From assembly GCA_947447845.1 (NCBI GenBank), contig CANFNO010000122.1, positions 1-7,469 of the forward strand: a stretch of 7,469 nt of DNA. The letters are read 5' to 3'. The first letter of the stretch is position 1. Every line of letters starts with the position of its first letter. Both the position numbers and the translations under genes were made by a program. Below are positions 1 through 6,047 of this stretch, in pieces. The notes under the pieces were generated by a model. That model was not told the DNA's origin and did no database searches. It was given only the letters and a program-made list of their open reading frames with translations. Source of the stretch: Burkholderiales bacterium (lineage in GTDB: Bacteria; Pseudomonadota; Gammaproteobacteria; Burkholderiales; Burkholderiaceae).

Positions 1-210
1 CGCCAGATGCCTTTTTCCAATGCGTTCCAACGTGCGCCCGGAATTGCGGAGGCGGTGGAATGGGCCAAGGCACTGATTGCGCTCGACACGCTGGTGCTGG
101 ACCCTGAGGTGCTCACCGACACGGCGGGCATCATGTTCAAGCAGCGCGACGATATTGCCGCCCTGAATTTTGAAATGGCGCAGTCCCTGTTGGCGCCCCA
201 AGCCCCATGA
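1..210 (+). CDS. coxD: MoxR-type AAA+ ATPase, CoxD-like, C-terminal end (5' partial)
   Basis: Only the last 69 codons are in the window; the reading frame is open from base 1 and ends with TGA at 208-210. The visible part is the C-terminal helical lid region of a MoxR-family AAA+ ATPase. The segment AFQRAPGIAEAVEWAKAL followed by LDPEVLTDTAGIMFKQRDDI is typical of the CoxD end, while the Walker motifs lie upstream, outside the window. In CO dehydrogenase systems CoxD is a cytoplasmic ATPase that works with the VWA protein CoxE in maturing the Mo/Cu active site (established for Oligotropha carboxidovorans; applied here by homology). Its stop codon overlaps the start of the CoxE-like gene as ATGA, the usual MoxR-VWA arrangement, which supports the assignment. 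A different MoxR paralogue cannot be excluded from such a short piece. Confidence 0.8.
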   Translation, partial: RQMPFSNAFQRAPGIAEAVEWAKALIALDTLVLDPEVLTDTAGIMFKQRDDIAALNFEMAQSLLAPQAP

Positions 211-1394
211 ACCTGGGCGACGCACGCACCGGCAAATTTGCGCTCAACATGGCGGCCTTCGGACGCACCTTGCGCCACGCGGGCGTGCAGGTGGACAGCG
301 CCCGCATCGCCTTGTCGACACAGGCGGCGCTGTGGGTCGGACTCTCCAACAAAAGCGATTTGAGTGCGGCATTGGAGTCGGTGCTGGTCAGCCGTGAACA
401 AGACCGCGTGGTGTTTCGCGAGTTGTTTGACATCTACTTCCGAGACCCGCAAATGGCCCACAAGTTACTGGCGCAAATGTTGCCCAGTGCCGAGGGCAAG
501 GCCGAGCCCAGCAAACGCCGACCCCGTGTGCGTGAGGCCCTTTCGCCACGAAAAATGACGCCCCAACAGGCGCAACCCGGCCAGGAAGAACAGAAGGTCG
601 ATTTCGACGCCGCCATGACTGCCAGTGTGCTGCAGCGATTGCGCCATGCAGATTTCAACCAACTATCGGCCAAGGAATATCGACTGGTAGAAGGACTGGC
701 GCGCGCCGTTCCGCTGCCGCTGCCCGAGTTTGAAGGGCGACGAACCATCGTGGGAAACCGTGGCGCAAACCTCCATTGGTCGGGTGTCATGCGCCAGGCT
801 GTGCGCTATGGCGGCGAGCCCATGCACCTGCCACGCAAACAGCGCCGTACAGAGTTGTCGCCCTTGATGTTGTTGGTCGATGTGTCGGGCTCCATGGAGC
901 GCTATTCGCGCCTGCTACTTGCCTTCATGCATGCCGCAACACGGCGACACCCGCGCCGTGACGTGTTTGCCTTTGGCACCGAGCTCACCGACCTGACCCG
1001 GCATTTCAGAGTGGCCGATACCGACCAGATGCTGGTCGAAGCTGGAGCCGCCATCCAGGATTTTGCTGGCGGAACACAGTTTGGCGAAGCACTGGCCCAA
1101 CTGCGGCATGAGCATGCACGTCGTTTCGTCGGTGGCCGCACCGTCGTGCTGGTCGTCAGTGACGGCCTGGACACGGGCGACCCTGCCGCGCTGGGCGAAG
1201 AACTCGCGTGGCTCAAGCGCCACTGCAAACGCCTGGTCTGGCTCAACCCCTTGCTACGCTTTGACGGCTACGCGCCGATAGCGCGGGGTGCAGAGCAATT
1301 GCACCGGCATGCAGACGCCATGCTCGCGGTGCACAACTTGAGTCGGCTGGAGGACCTGGCAGCCAGCCTGTCCACACTGATGAAACGCAAATAG
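207..1394 (+). CDS. coxE: CoxE-like VWA-domain protein, Mo-hydroxylase maturation factor
   Basis: This 395-residue protein has the length and layout of CoxE/YeaD-type VWA proteins. An N-terminal helical region (about 10-95) is followed by a charged, Pro/Gln-rich linker (about 96-130), a second helical part, and a C-terminal von Willebrand A domain (about 218-390). The MIDAS metal site is complete: DVSGS at 225-229, Thr290 in GGTQFGEAL and Asp319 in VSDGLD. There is no signal peptide or membrane segment, so it is cytoplasmic. By family knowledge it partners the MoxR ATPase CoxD in inserting or activating the metal centre of a CO dehydrogenase-like enzyme. The start codon overlaps the upstream stop (ATGA) and has no clear Shine-Dalgarno sequence, so translation is probably coupled to coxD. 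A T8 run lies just after the stop. Confidence 0.93.
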   Translation: MNLGDARTGKFALNMAAFGRTLRHAGVQVDSARIALSTQAALWVGLSNKSDLSAALESVLVSREQDRVVFRELFDIYFRDPQMAHKLLAQMLPSAEGKAEPSKRRPRVREALSPRKMTPQQAQPGQEEQKVDFDAAMTASVLQRLRHADFNQLSAKEYRLVEGLARAVPLPLPEFEGRRTIVGNRGANLHWSGVMRQAVRYGGEPMHLPRKQRRTELSPLMLLVDVSGSMERYSRLLLAFMHAATRRHPRRDVFAFGTELTDLTRHFRVADTDQMLVEAGAAIQDFAGGTQFGEALAQLRHEHARRFVGGRTVVLVVSDGLDTGDPAALGEELAWLKRHCKRLVWLNPLLRFDGYAPIARGAEQLHRHADAMLAVHNLSRLEDLAASLSTLMKRK

Positions 1395-1435
1395 TGCAAA
1401 TTTTTTTTGAAATGACAGACCCGGAGTAAGCCACC

Positions 1436-2008
1436 ATGGAAATGCAAGGAACCCGCCAACTCGCCATTACCCAGCAACAGGCGTGGGATGCGCTGAACGA
1501 CCCCGAGGTGCTCAAGCTGTGCATCCCGGGCTGCGACAAGATTGAAGCCACTGCGGAAAACCAATACAGCATGGCTGTATCCCTCAAGATCGGCCCGTTG
1601 GCGGCCAAATTTACCGGCAAGATTTCGCTCTCGGATATCAACCCGCCGAACAGCTACACCATCACCTTTGAAGGGCAGGGCGGCCCCGCCGGATTTGGCA
1701 AGGGAAACGCCAAGGTACAACTCGCGCCCAATGCCGACGGTCTGGAATTGGCTTACGCGGTACACGCCACGGTGGGTGGAAAAATTGCACAAGTCGGGCA
1801 GCGTTTGATTGACGGCGTGGCCAAGTCGATGGCCGAGGATTTCTTTAAGCGTTTTGACAACGAGATGCAAAGTCGCCACCCCGAGGCTTATGCTGAGAAA
1901 GCTGCTGCGGGTGCGGTTGCGCCCCAAGACAAGTCGACCAAAATTCCATCCTGGATGTGGCTTGCAGCAGGCGCTGCGCTCGTTGCGGTCTATCTGGCCC
2001 TGCGTTGA
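1436..2008 (+). CDS. coxG: CoxG-family carbon monoxide dehydrogenase subunit G, membrane-anchored SRPBCC protein
   Basis: This 190-residue protein starts at an ATG placed 9 bases after GGAG (1423-1426). Residues 1-145 form a CoxG-type SRPBCC (START-like) domain. Visible family features are the early PEVLKLCIPGC segment (23-33), the Gly-rich GQGGPAGFGKGNA stretch (80-92) and the GGKIAQVGQRLIDGVAKSM helix (114-132), which is the most characteristic part. A flexible Ala-rich linker (about 150-168) leads to one hydrophobic helix (about 172-189) ending in Arg, which looks like a C-terminal membrane anchor. CoxG is known to recruit CO dehydrogenase to the cytoplasmic membrane and has been implicated in handing electrons to quinone. 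The tail anchor here fits that role (inference). It lies 41 bases after coxE and 34 bases before the XdhC-family gene, so one transcript is likely. Confidence 0.92.
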   Translation: MEMQGTRQLAITQQQAWDALNDPEVLKLCIPGCDKIEATAENQYSMAVSLKIGPLAAKFTGKISLSDINPPNSYTITFEGQGGPAGFGKGNAKVQLAPNADGLELAYAVHATVGGKIAQVGQRLIDGVAKSMAEDFFKRFDNEMQSRHPEAYAEKAAAGAVAPQDKSTKIPSWMWLAAGAALVAVYLALR

Positions 2009-2030
2009 ATTTGTGCTTTGAAACTTGGAC

Positions 2031-2035
2031 GGAGG
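2031..2035 (+). promoter_or_regulatory. Strong Shine-Dalgarno GGAGG that sets the start of the XdhC-family gene
   Basis: GGAGG lies 7 bases before ATG 2043 and only 1 base before ATG 2037. The in-frame TTG at 2025 lies upstream of it. The spacing therefore selects 2043 as the start. Confidence 0.75.
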
Positions 2036-2042
2036 AATGCCC

Positions 2043-3128
2043 ATGGAAAATCTGGACGTCTTGGTTTTACGAACGTTAATGAGCTGGCGTGCCCAATCGC
2101 GGCGCGCCTTGCTGGCAACCGTTGTCCGCACCTGGGGTTCTTCGCCGCGCCCCATCGGCTCCATCATGGCCTTGTGCGAAGACGGCTCGGTGGTCGGCTC
2201 GGTCTCGGGTGGATGCATTGAAGACGATCTGATCTATCGCTTCACCCGGGCCTATGCGCAAGCGGCCGGTGCAATGCCGGATGAACCACAGGAATTGCCC
2301 CAAGGCAGCCCAAGATTGGTGAAGTACGGAATTACAGCCGATGAAGCGCATCGCTTCGGTCTGCCTTGTGGTGGCACGCTGGAGCTGCTGCTGGAATTTG
2401 ATCCGGACCTGGCAGCCCTTACGCAGTTGCTGGAGTGGCTGGACCAAGGCAAATTGGTCGAGCGCCAAGTGCATCTGTCCAGCGGTGAAACACAGGTGCG
2501 CCTGTGCAGCACGCCGTCGGACCATTCGCTGGACGGCACCCGGCTGATCAACGTCTTCGGTCCCGGGTACCGCTTGCTGATCATCGGCGCTGGTCAGATG
2601 AGTGAATACCTGGCCATCATGGCGCGCTTCAGCGGATTCGCCGTTACCGTGTGCGATCCCCGGCAAGAGTACAACGCCAGTTGGGCCGTCCCCGGAACGC
2701 AGCTGGTCACTGACATGCCCGACGATGTCGTGCTCGCCTTCAAACCCGACCGCCGGTGCGCGATCGTGGCACTCACCCATGATCCCAAGCTGGACGATTT
2801 GGCACTGTTGGAAGCCCTCAAGAGTGATGCCTTTTACATCGGCGCCATCGGCTCACGCCGTAACAACCAGTCAAGGCACAAGCGCCTGATCGAGCACTTT
2901 GACGAAACGGCGGAGTCTCTTCGGCGCCTGCGTGGCCCGATCGGTATCTACATCGGCAGCAAGACTCCACCCGAAATCGCGGTCAGTGTTATGGCGGAAA
3001 TTCTGGCGGTCAAAAACGGTGTGCCGCTGCCCCGGGATATTCAAGTGGGGCCGGCCAAAGACGACTTATCAATGGTTCACAACGATCCTGGAGAGCTGGT
3101 GTGCCAGCCTCGGACTGCCGAAAAATAG
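2043..3128 (+). CDS. XdhC/CoxI-family protein (CoxF/CoxI-like), Mo-cofactor handling chaperone
   Basis: This 361-residue protein has both XdhC-family parts. The N-terminal XdhC_CoxI domain shows TWGSSPRPIGS (about 30-40), GSVSGGCIE (52-60) and GLPCGG (106-111). The C-terminal Rossmann domain shows LLIIGAGQMSEYLA (about 178-191), ALTHDPKLDD (243-252), YIGAIGSRRN (265-274) and the closing motif IGSKTPPEIAVSVMAEI (304-320). Proteins of this family bind molybdenum cofactor, help its sulfuration and deliver it to xanthine dehydrogenase- or CO dehydrogenase-type enzymes. The protein is cytoplasmic, with no membrane segment. It is the last gene of the cox run in this window. In Oligotropha both CoxF and CoxI are XdhC-like, and I cannot decide which one this matches, so no symbol is given. 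It converges with the P450 gene, with a 47-base gap. Confidence 0.93.
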   Translation: MENLDVLVLRTLMSWRAQSRRALLATVVRTWGSSPRPIGSIMALCEDGSVVGSVSGGCIEDDLIYRFTRAYAQAAGAMPDEPQELPQGSPRLVKYGITADEAHRFGLPCGGTLELLLEFDPDLAALTQLLEWLDQGKLVERQVHLSSGETQVRLCSTPSDHSLDGTRLINVFGPGYRLLIIGAGQMSEYLAIMARFSGFAVTVCDPRQEYNASWAVPGTQLVTDMPDDVVLAFKPDRRCAIVALTHDPKLDDLALLEALKSDAFYIGAIGSRRNNQSRHKRLIEHFDETAESLRRLRGPIGIYIGSKTPPEIAVSVMAEILAVKNGVPLPRDIQVGPAKDDLSMVHNDPGELVCQPRTAEK

Positions 3129-3175
3129 CAATGAGTTGCTCCTGAAGCGCCTCCTGGAAAAGGCCCCCGCCTTGC

Positions 3176-4585
3176 TCAGAGACGCGCCTGCAAGCGCATC
3201 TGCAGGCCCAACGGCGTCATGGTGAAGGCGAGGTGCTCTACCGGCTCGCTGCCATCGGCAGTGCCCACGCCCAGAATGTCAAAGTCGTTCAACAAAGTGG
3301 CGATGGCCATTTTCATTTCCAGCAAAGCCAGATAGCGCCCCGGGCAAATGCGTGGCCCGGCGCCAAAGGGCATGGAGATGCGCTTAGCCGATTGCGCCAT
3401 GTGGCTTTGGTCGCCGTCTGCCAACCAACGTTCGGGCTTGAATTCCGCCGCCTGCGGGATGTGCACATCGCTCACCGAATCCACGCGCATCATGTTGATG
3501 ACCACCGTGCCGGGTTGCAACTGAAGGTCTCCAATTGCGACTTCACGCTGAACCTGCAAGGGCAATATCGGCGCCACGGGCTTTAGCCGCATGGTTTCAT
3601 GGGCGCTGGCTTCGACAAAGTCCAGCCCCGCCAACTGCTCCAAAGTGGGCACAGTGCCCGGTCGGCACACAGAGCGCACTTCATGGGTCGCTTGGCGCAG
3701 CGCCTGGGGGTTGTTCCACAGCAGGTGAATCATCCAGGCCAGGGTGTTGGCGGTGGTGTCTTCACCGGCGAGCAGCATGGTGAGCACGTTTCCAGCGACC
3801 TGGTTGTCATCCATGCCGCTGTCGGGCTGGTCAGCAGCGGCTAGCATGGCTTCCAGCAGATTGCCGGGTTGCTGATGCAGGTCAGGGTTGGCTGCAATGC
3901 GCTCGCGCGCTTGTGCCACAAATTGGTTCACCGCTCGCAGCACTTCGATCAGGCTGGCGTCCAGACGCCGGTTGGCAGCCGAACGCCACCAGCGCCAGGT
4001 CGGAAAGGGCGCAAGCACGCGGTTAAATAAGGCTGGGAAAATCTGGTCCAGATGGCGCTGGATCACGTCATGGTCGGACTCCAGCGTGTTGACCTCGGCA
4101 CCAAAAGCCAGGCCGGCAATGGTGTCTACGGTGTAGCGCATCAGGTCTGACTGCAGATCGATGTTCGCGCCAGTTTCTGCAGCCTGATGCCAGCGTTGAC
4201 CCAAGCGGCCAGCCACACCCTGCAGCGCCGGGAAATAGCTTTTGACATGTGCAGGGTCAAACCCGGCCATCACCATGCGGCGCTGCTTGCGCCAGACCTC
4301 GTTATTGGCGCCAAACACACCCGGGGGCAAGCCCATCTCGGTCCAGATTTCATTCAGCCGGTCGGTGCGGCCAAAGGCATCCGGGCGGTCCCGGAGAATG
4401 CCCGCCACCAGCGTGTGGTCGCACACCACCACCACCTTGCGCGGGCCCAGTTGCAGCCGGTACAGGCTGCCGAATTCGCGCGCCCATTGCTCGCACTGCA
4501 GGTGCAGGCGTGCGGGCTTAACCTGAAACAGATTTCCAAAAACCGGTATTCCGCGTGGGCCGGGCAGGTCTTGGAAGTGTCTCAT
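3176..4585 (-). CDS. Cytochrome P450, soluble bacterial type
   Basis: This 469-residue haem-thiolate monooxygenase carries every P450 hallmark. These are the proline-rich start LPGPRGIPVFGN (7-18), the C-helix WRKQR (98-102), the I-helix oxygen-activation motif AGEDTT (273-278), ExxR as ETMR (330-333), PERW (384-387), and the haem loop FGAGPRICPG (407-416) with ligand Cys414. There is no N-terminal membrane helix, so it should be cytosolic and need separate ferredoxin and reductase partners, none of which is in the window. The substrate cannot be predicted. The frame is open 53 codons further upstream, but that part lies inside the HDAC gene and the P450 fold begins right after Met 4585. ATG 4585 overlaps the HDAC stop (ATGA), which implies translational coupling and a shared transcript. 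Confidence 0.96.
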   Translation of the reverse strand: MRHFQDLPGPRGIPVFGNLFQVKPARLHLQCEQWAREFGSLYRLQLGPRKVVVVCDHTLVAGILRDRPDAFGRTDRLNEIWTEMGLPPGVFGANNEVWRKQRRMVMAGFDPAHVKSYFPALQGVAGRLGQRWHQAAETGANIDLQSDLMRYTVDTIAGLAFGAEVNTLESDHDVIQRHLDQIFPALFNRVLAPFPTWRWWRSAANRRLDASLIEVLRAVNQFVAQARERIAANPDLHQQPGNLLEAMLAAADQPDSGMDDNQVAGNVLTMLLAGEDTTANTLAWMIHLLWNNPQALRQATHEVRSVCRPGTVPTLEQLAGLDFVEASAHETMRLKPVAPILPLQVQREVAIGDLQLQPGTVVINMMRVDSVSDVHIPQAAEFKPERWLADGDQSHMAQSAKRISMPFGAGPRICPGRYLALLEMKMAIATLLNDFDILGVGTADGSEPVEHLAFTMTPLGLQMRLQARL

Positions 4586-5541
4586 GCAAGCGACTGTAGT
4601 CCGCCTTGCGCTTCCTGCCAACGCTGCCAGTACTCCACCGCAATGCGGTAGGTGTTCTCCTGCACTTGTACGGTGGTGGAAATGTCGGTGCCGTAGCCGC
4701 CGCCCATGGCAAAAACGCAAGGTAATCGACGCTTGAAGCACCAATCGAAAATTCGGCGATCGCGCGCCTGCATGCCATCAAAGCTGATTTTGAGGCGACC
4801 CAGCCGGTCTCCTTCGTGCGGGTCGGCGCCAGCCAGATATAAAACCAAGCCGGGTGAGAAGCGACCTTCGAGGTCGAGCAAGGCGTTTTCCAGAGCGGCC
4901 AGGTAATCGGCATCGCCACAGCCGTCCGGCAAGGCTATGTCCAAATCACTGTCCTCCTTGCGGAAGGGAAAGTTTTTGTCGCCATGCAACGACAGAGTGA
5001 AAACGCTGCTGTCGTTACGAAAAATGCTGGCAGTGCCGTTGCCCTGGTGCACATCCAGATCGATGATGGCCACCTGCAAAGCCGTGTGACGCTGGCCGTG
5101 GCGTCGCGCCCATTCGGCTTGCAACACACGTGCGGTGACTGCCATGTCGTTGAATACGCAAAAGCCACCACCTTTGTGGGCATAGGAGTGGTGGGTGCCA
5201 CCGGCCAGGTTGGCGGCCAATCCTTCGCCGCTGATGGCAACACGCCCGGCGGCCAAGGTGCCACCCACGGAACGCCGAGCCCGCGCCGCCATGGCCAGAC
5301 TCCAGGGAAAGCCGATTTCACGCAGTATTTTGGCGTCCACCGTGCCATCGGCAATGGCCTGGATATAGGCAGGGTCGTGGGCCAAGGCCAATTCGCCCTC
5401 GGTGACTTCCGGCGCTTGCAGCATACGTACCTGGGGCAGGTTCGCCGTGAGCCGATCGCGCAACATTTGGTACTTTTCCATGGGAAAACGGTGACCGGGG
5501 GGCAGAGGCAACACAAAGCGGTCGCTGTAAAAGGCTTGCAT
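4582..5541 (-). CDS. Histone deacetylase-family zinc amidohydrolase (class IV-like)
   Basis: This is a complete arginase/deacetylase-fold enzyme of 319 residues if started at ATG 5541. It contains GGTHHSYAHKGGGFCVFND (114-132) with the catalytic His pair 117-118. The zinc ligands are Asp163 and His165 in DLDVHQGNG, plus Asp240 in GADPHEGDRLGRL. The catalytic Tyr283 is in GGGYG. The LPPGHRFPMEKY start and the PHEGDRLG motif resemble the class IV (HDAC11-like) bacterial group (inference). Such enzymes remove acyl groups from acyl-lysine, acylated polyamines or other amides; the substrate is unknown here. An in-frame GTG at 5580 would add 13 residues (318 more bases of open frame are not available). 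I prefer 5541 because family proteins usually begin close to AFYSDRF, but neither start has a good ribosome site. The stop overlaps the P450 start, so the two are probably one operon. Confidence 0.93.
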   Translation of the reverse strand: MQAFYSDRFVLPLPPGHRFPMEKYQMLRDRLTANLPQVRMLQAPEVTEGELALAHDPAYIQAIADGTVDAKILREIGFPWSLAMAARARRSVGGTLAAGRVAISGEGLAANLAGGTHHSYAHKGGGFCVFNDMAVTARVLQAEWARRHGQRHTALQVAIIDLDVHQGNGTASIFRNDSSVFTLSLHGDKNFPFRKEDSDLDIALPDGCGDADYLAALENALLDLEGRFSPGLVLYLAGADPHEGDRLGRLKISFDGMQARDRRIFDWCFKRRLPCVFAMGGGYGTDISTTVQVQENTYRIAVEYWQRWQEAQGGLQSLA

Positions 5542-5672
5542 GCCAGGATTGTGGCGCAGCACCAAAAACGCTGCGTTCACGGGGCAAATGCCCGTGGCGG
5601 GCCGGGCGCAAAGCGGCCTTCAAAAAAATGTTCAAATAGGGGGGTCTTTACTTATTTCTCTTGGAACACCAA
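5542..5672. promoter_or_regulatory. Divergent intergenic region with two GC-rich dyads
   Basis: This 131-base gap lies between the preferred HDAC start (- strand) and the small basic ORF (+ strand), so it should hold promoters for both. No convincing -35/-10 pair is visible in either direction. Two inverted repeats can be seen. The first has CACGGGGCA (5578-5586) facing TGCCCGTG (5589-5596), with one bulged G. The second has GGCCG (5600-5604) facing CGGCC (5614-5618). The first covers the alternative GTG start of the HDAC gene. They may be operator sites or mRNA leader hairpins, but this is only a possibility. An A7 run (5621-5627) and a G6 run (5639-5644) follow. Confidence 0.35.
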
Positions 5673-5843
5673 ATGGGCAACAAAATCGTCACCGAAGCTG
5701 ATCGCAAAGCTACTCCCCGTCCCGCAACCCTGCCTGGTTTTACCCTGCCTACGGGTGGCCGTGGTCAGCGCGTCAGCCTTGAGCGTGGAGTTTCCACCCG
5801 CAGCAAGAAGAACCCTGGCAAGCGTCCTAGCAAGGGCGGTTAA
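5673..5843 (+). CDS. Small, strongly basic protein of unknown function (56 aa)
   Basis: I do not recognise a named family. The 56-residue product starts MGNKIVTEADRK, has a Pro/Gly/Thr-rich middle (TLPGFTLPTGGRG, 19-31) and ends in a Lys/Arg/Gly/Ser-rich tail (STRSKKNPGKRPSKGG, 41-56). It has 13 Lys/Arg against 3 Asp/Glu, with no Cys, no hydrophobic segment and no signal peptide. It is therefore likely cytosolic and could bind nucleic acid or ribosomes (inference from charge only). Reasons to believe it is real are its codon choice (CGT, GGT, CTG, AAC and AAG preferred, as in highly expressed genes), a GGAA at 5663-5666 before the ATG, and a strong terminator 23 bases after its stop. An in-frame TTG at 5661 would add 4 residues but is less likely than ATG 5673. 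It is transcribed away from the HDAC-P450 pair. Confidence 0.72.
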   Translation: MGNKIVTEADRKATPRPATLPGFTLPTGGRGQRVSLERGVSTRSKKNPGKRPSKGG

Positions 5844-5865
5844 TTGGGGTAGCTTTCCGGCTCCC

Positions 5866-5896
5866 AAAAAAATGCCCTCGCAAGAGGGCTTTTTTT
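5866..5896. terminator. Bidirectional rho-independent terminator with GCAA loop
   Basis: The stem GCCCTC (5874-5879) pairs with GAGGGC (5884-5889) around a GCAA loop (5880-5883). A T7 run (5890-5896) follows on the + strand, and an A7 run (5866-5872) precedes the stem, which gives a T7 run on the - strand. The signal can therefore stop transcription of the small ORF from the left and of the hybrid kinase unit from the right. Confidence 0.93.
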
Positions 5897-6047
5897 ATGG
5901 CCCTGACGCTCCGTCAAGTCGGAACACGTGGATCGCTTTATTTAACCGTTCCGCCTCATCGTTCAGACTCTGCGCAGACGCCGCGCTTTCTTCAACCAGT
6001 GCCGCGTTCTGATGGGTCAGATGATCCAGTTCCACCCAGGCATTACC
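5895..6047 (-). pseudogene. C-terminal remnant of a methyl-accepting chemotaxis protein
   Basis: Directly after the TGA (6050-6048) of the hybrid kinase gene, the same frame stays open to a TAA at 5897-5895. From codon 6035 onward, 46 residues read like the very end of a transducer: VELDHLTHQNAALVEES, then AASAQSLNDEAERLNKA, then VFRLDG. The QNAALVEES block belongs to the C-terminal methylation helix of proteobacterial MCPs, and a VFRL-type ending is usual in Burkholderiales MCPs. Everything upstream (ligand domain, HAMP, signalling hairpin) is missing and has been replaced by the kinase end. There is no credible start codon or ribosome site, so it is probably not translated. The stop codon sits in the T-run of the terminator, where a true mcp 3' end would be. 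The most likely reading is a deletion relic; the similarity call is from recognition, not a search. Confidence 0.75.

Noticed and set aside
1401..1408. T8 run between coxE and coxG as a possible terminator
   Set aside because: No GC-rich hairpin precedes it, and a good ribosome site and operon partner follow closely.
1268..2218. 316-codon open frame on the - strand opposite coxG
   Set aside because: It spans the ends of coxE and the start of the XdhC gene with no motif. The + strand genes have clear families and ribosome sites.
3129..3175. Possible terminator between the convergent XdhC-family and P450 genes
   Set aside because: The 47 bases show no stable stem followed by a T-run in either direction, so I cannot support a terminator here.
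4586..4744. 53-codon in-frame extension at the N-terminus of the P450
   Set aside because: It lies wholly inside the HDAC coding region in another frame, is His/Arg-rich without a membrane anchor, and the conserved P450 start follows directly after Met 4585.
5661..5672. TTGGAACACCAA as an operator before the small ORF
   Set aside because: The 4-base arms are too short to distinguish from chance, and the site overlaps the likely ribosome-binding region.
4984..6012. 342-codon open frame on the + strand
   Set aside because: It runs antisense to the HDAC gene and in a different frame through the small basic ORF and the terminator, and shows no recognisable domain. It is a shadow of high-GC coding sequence.
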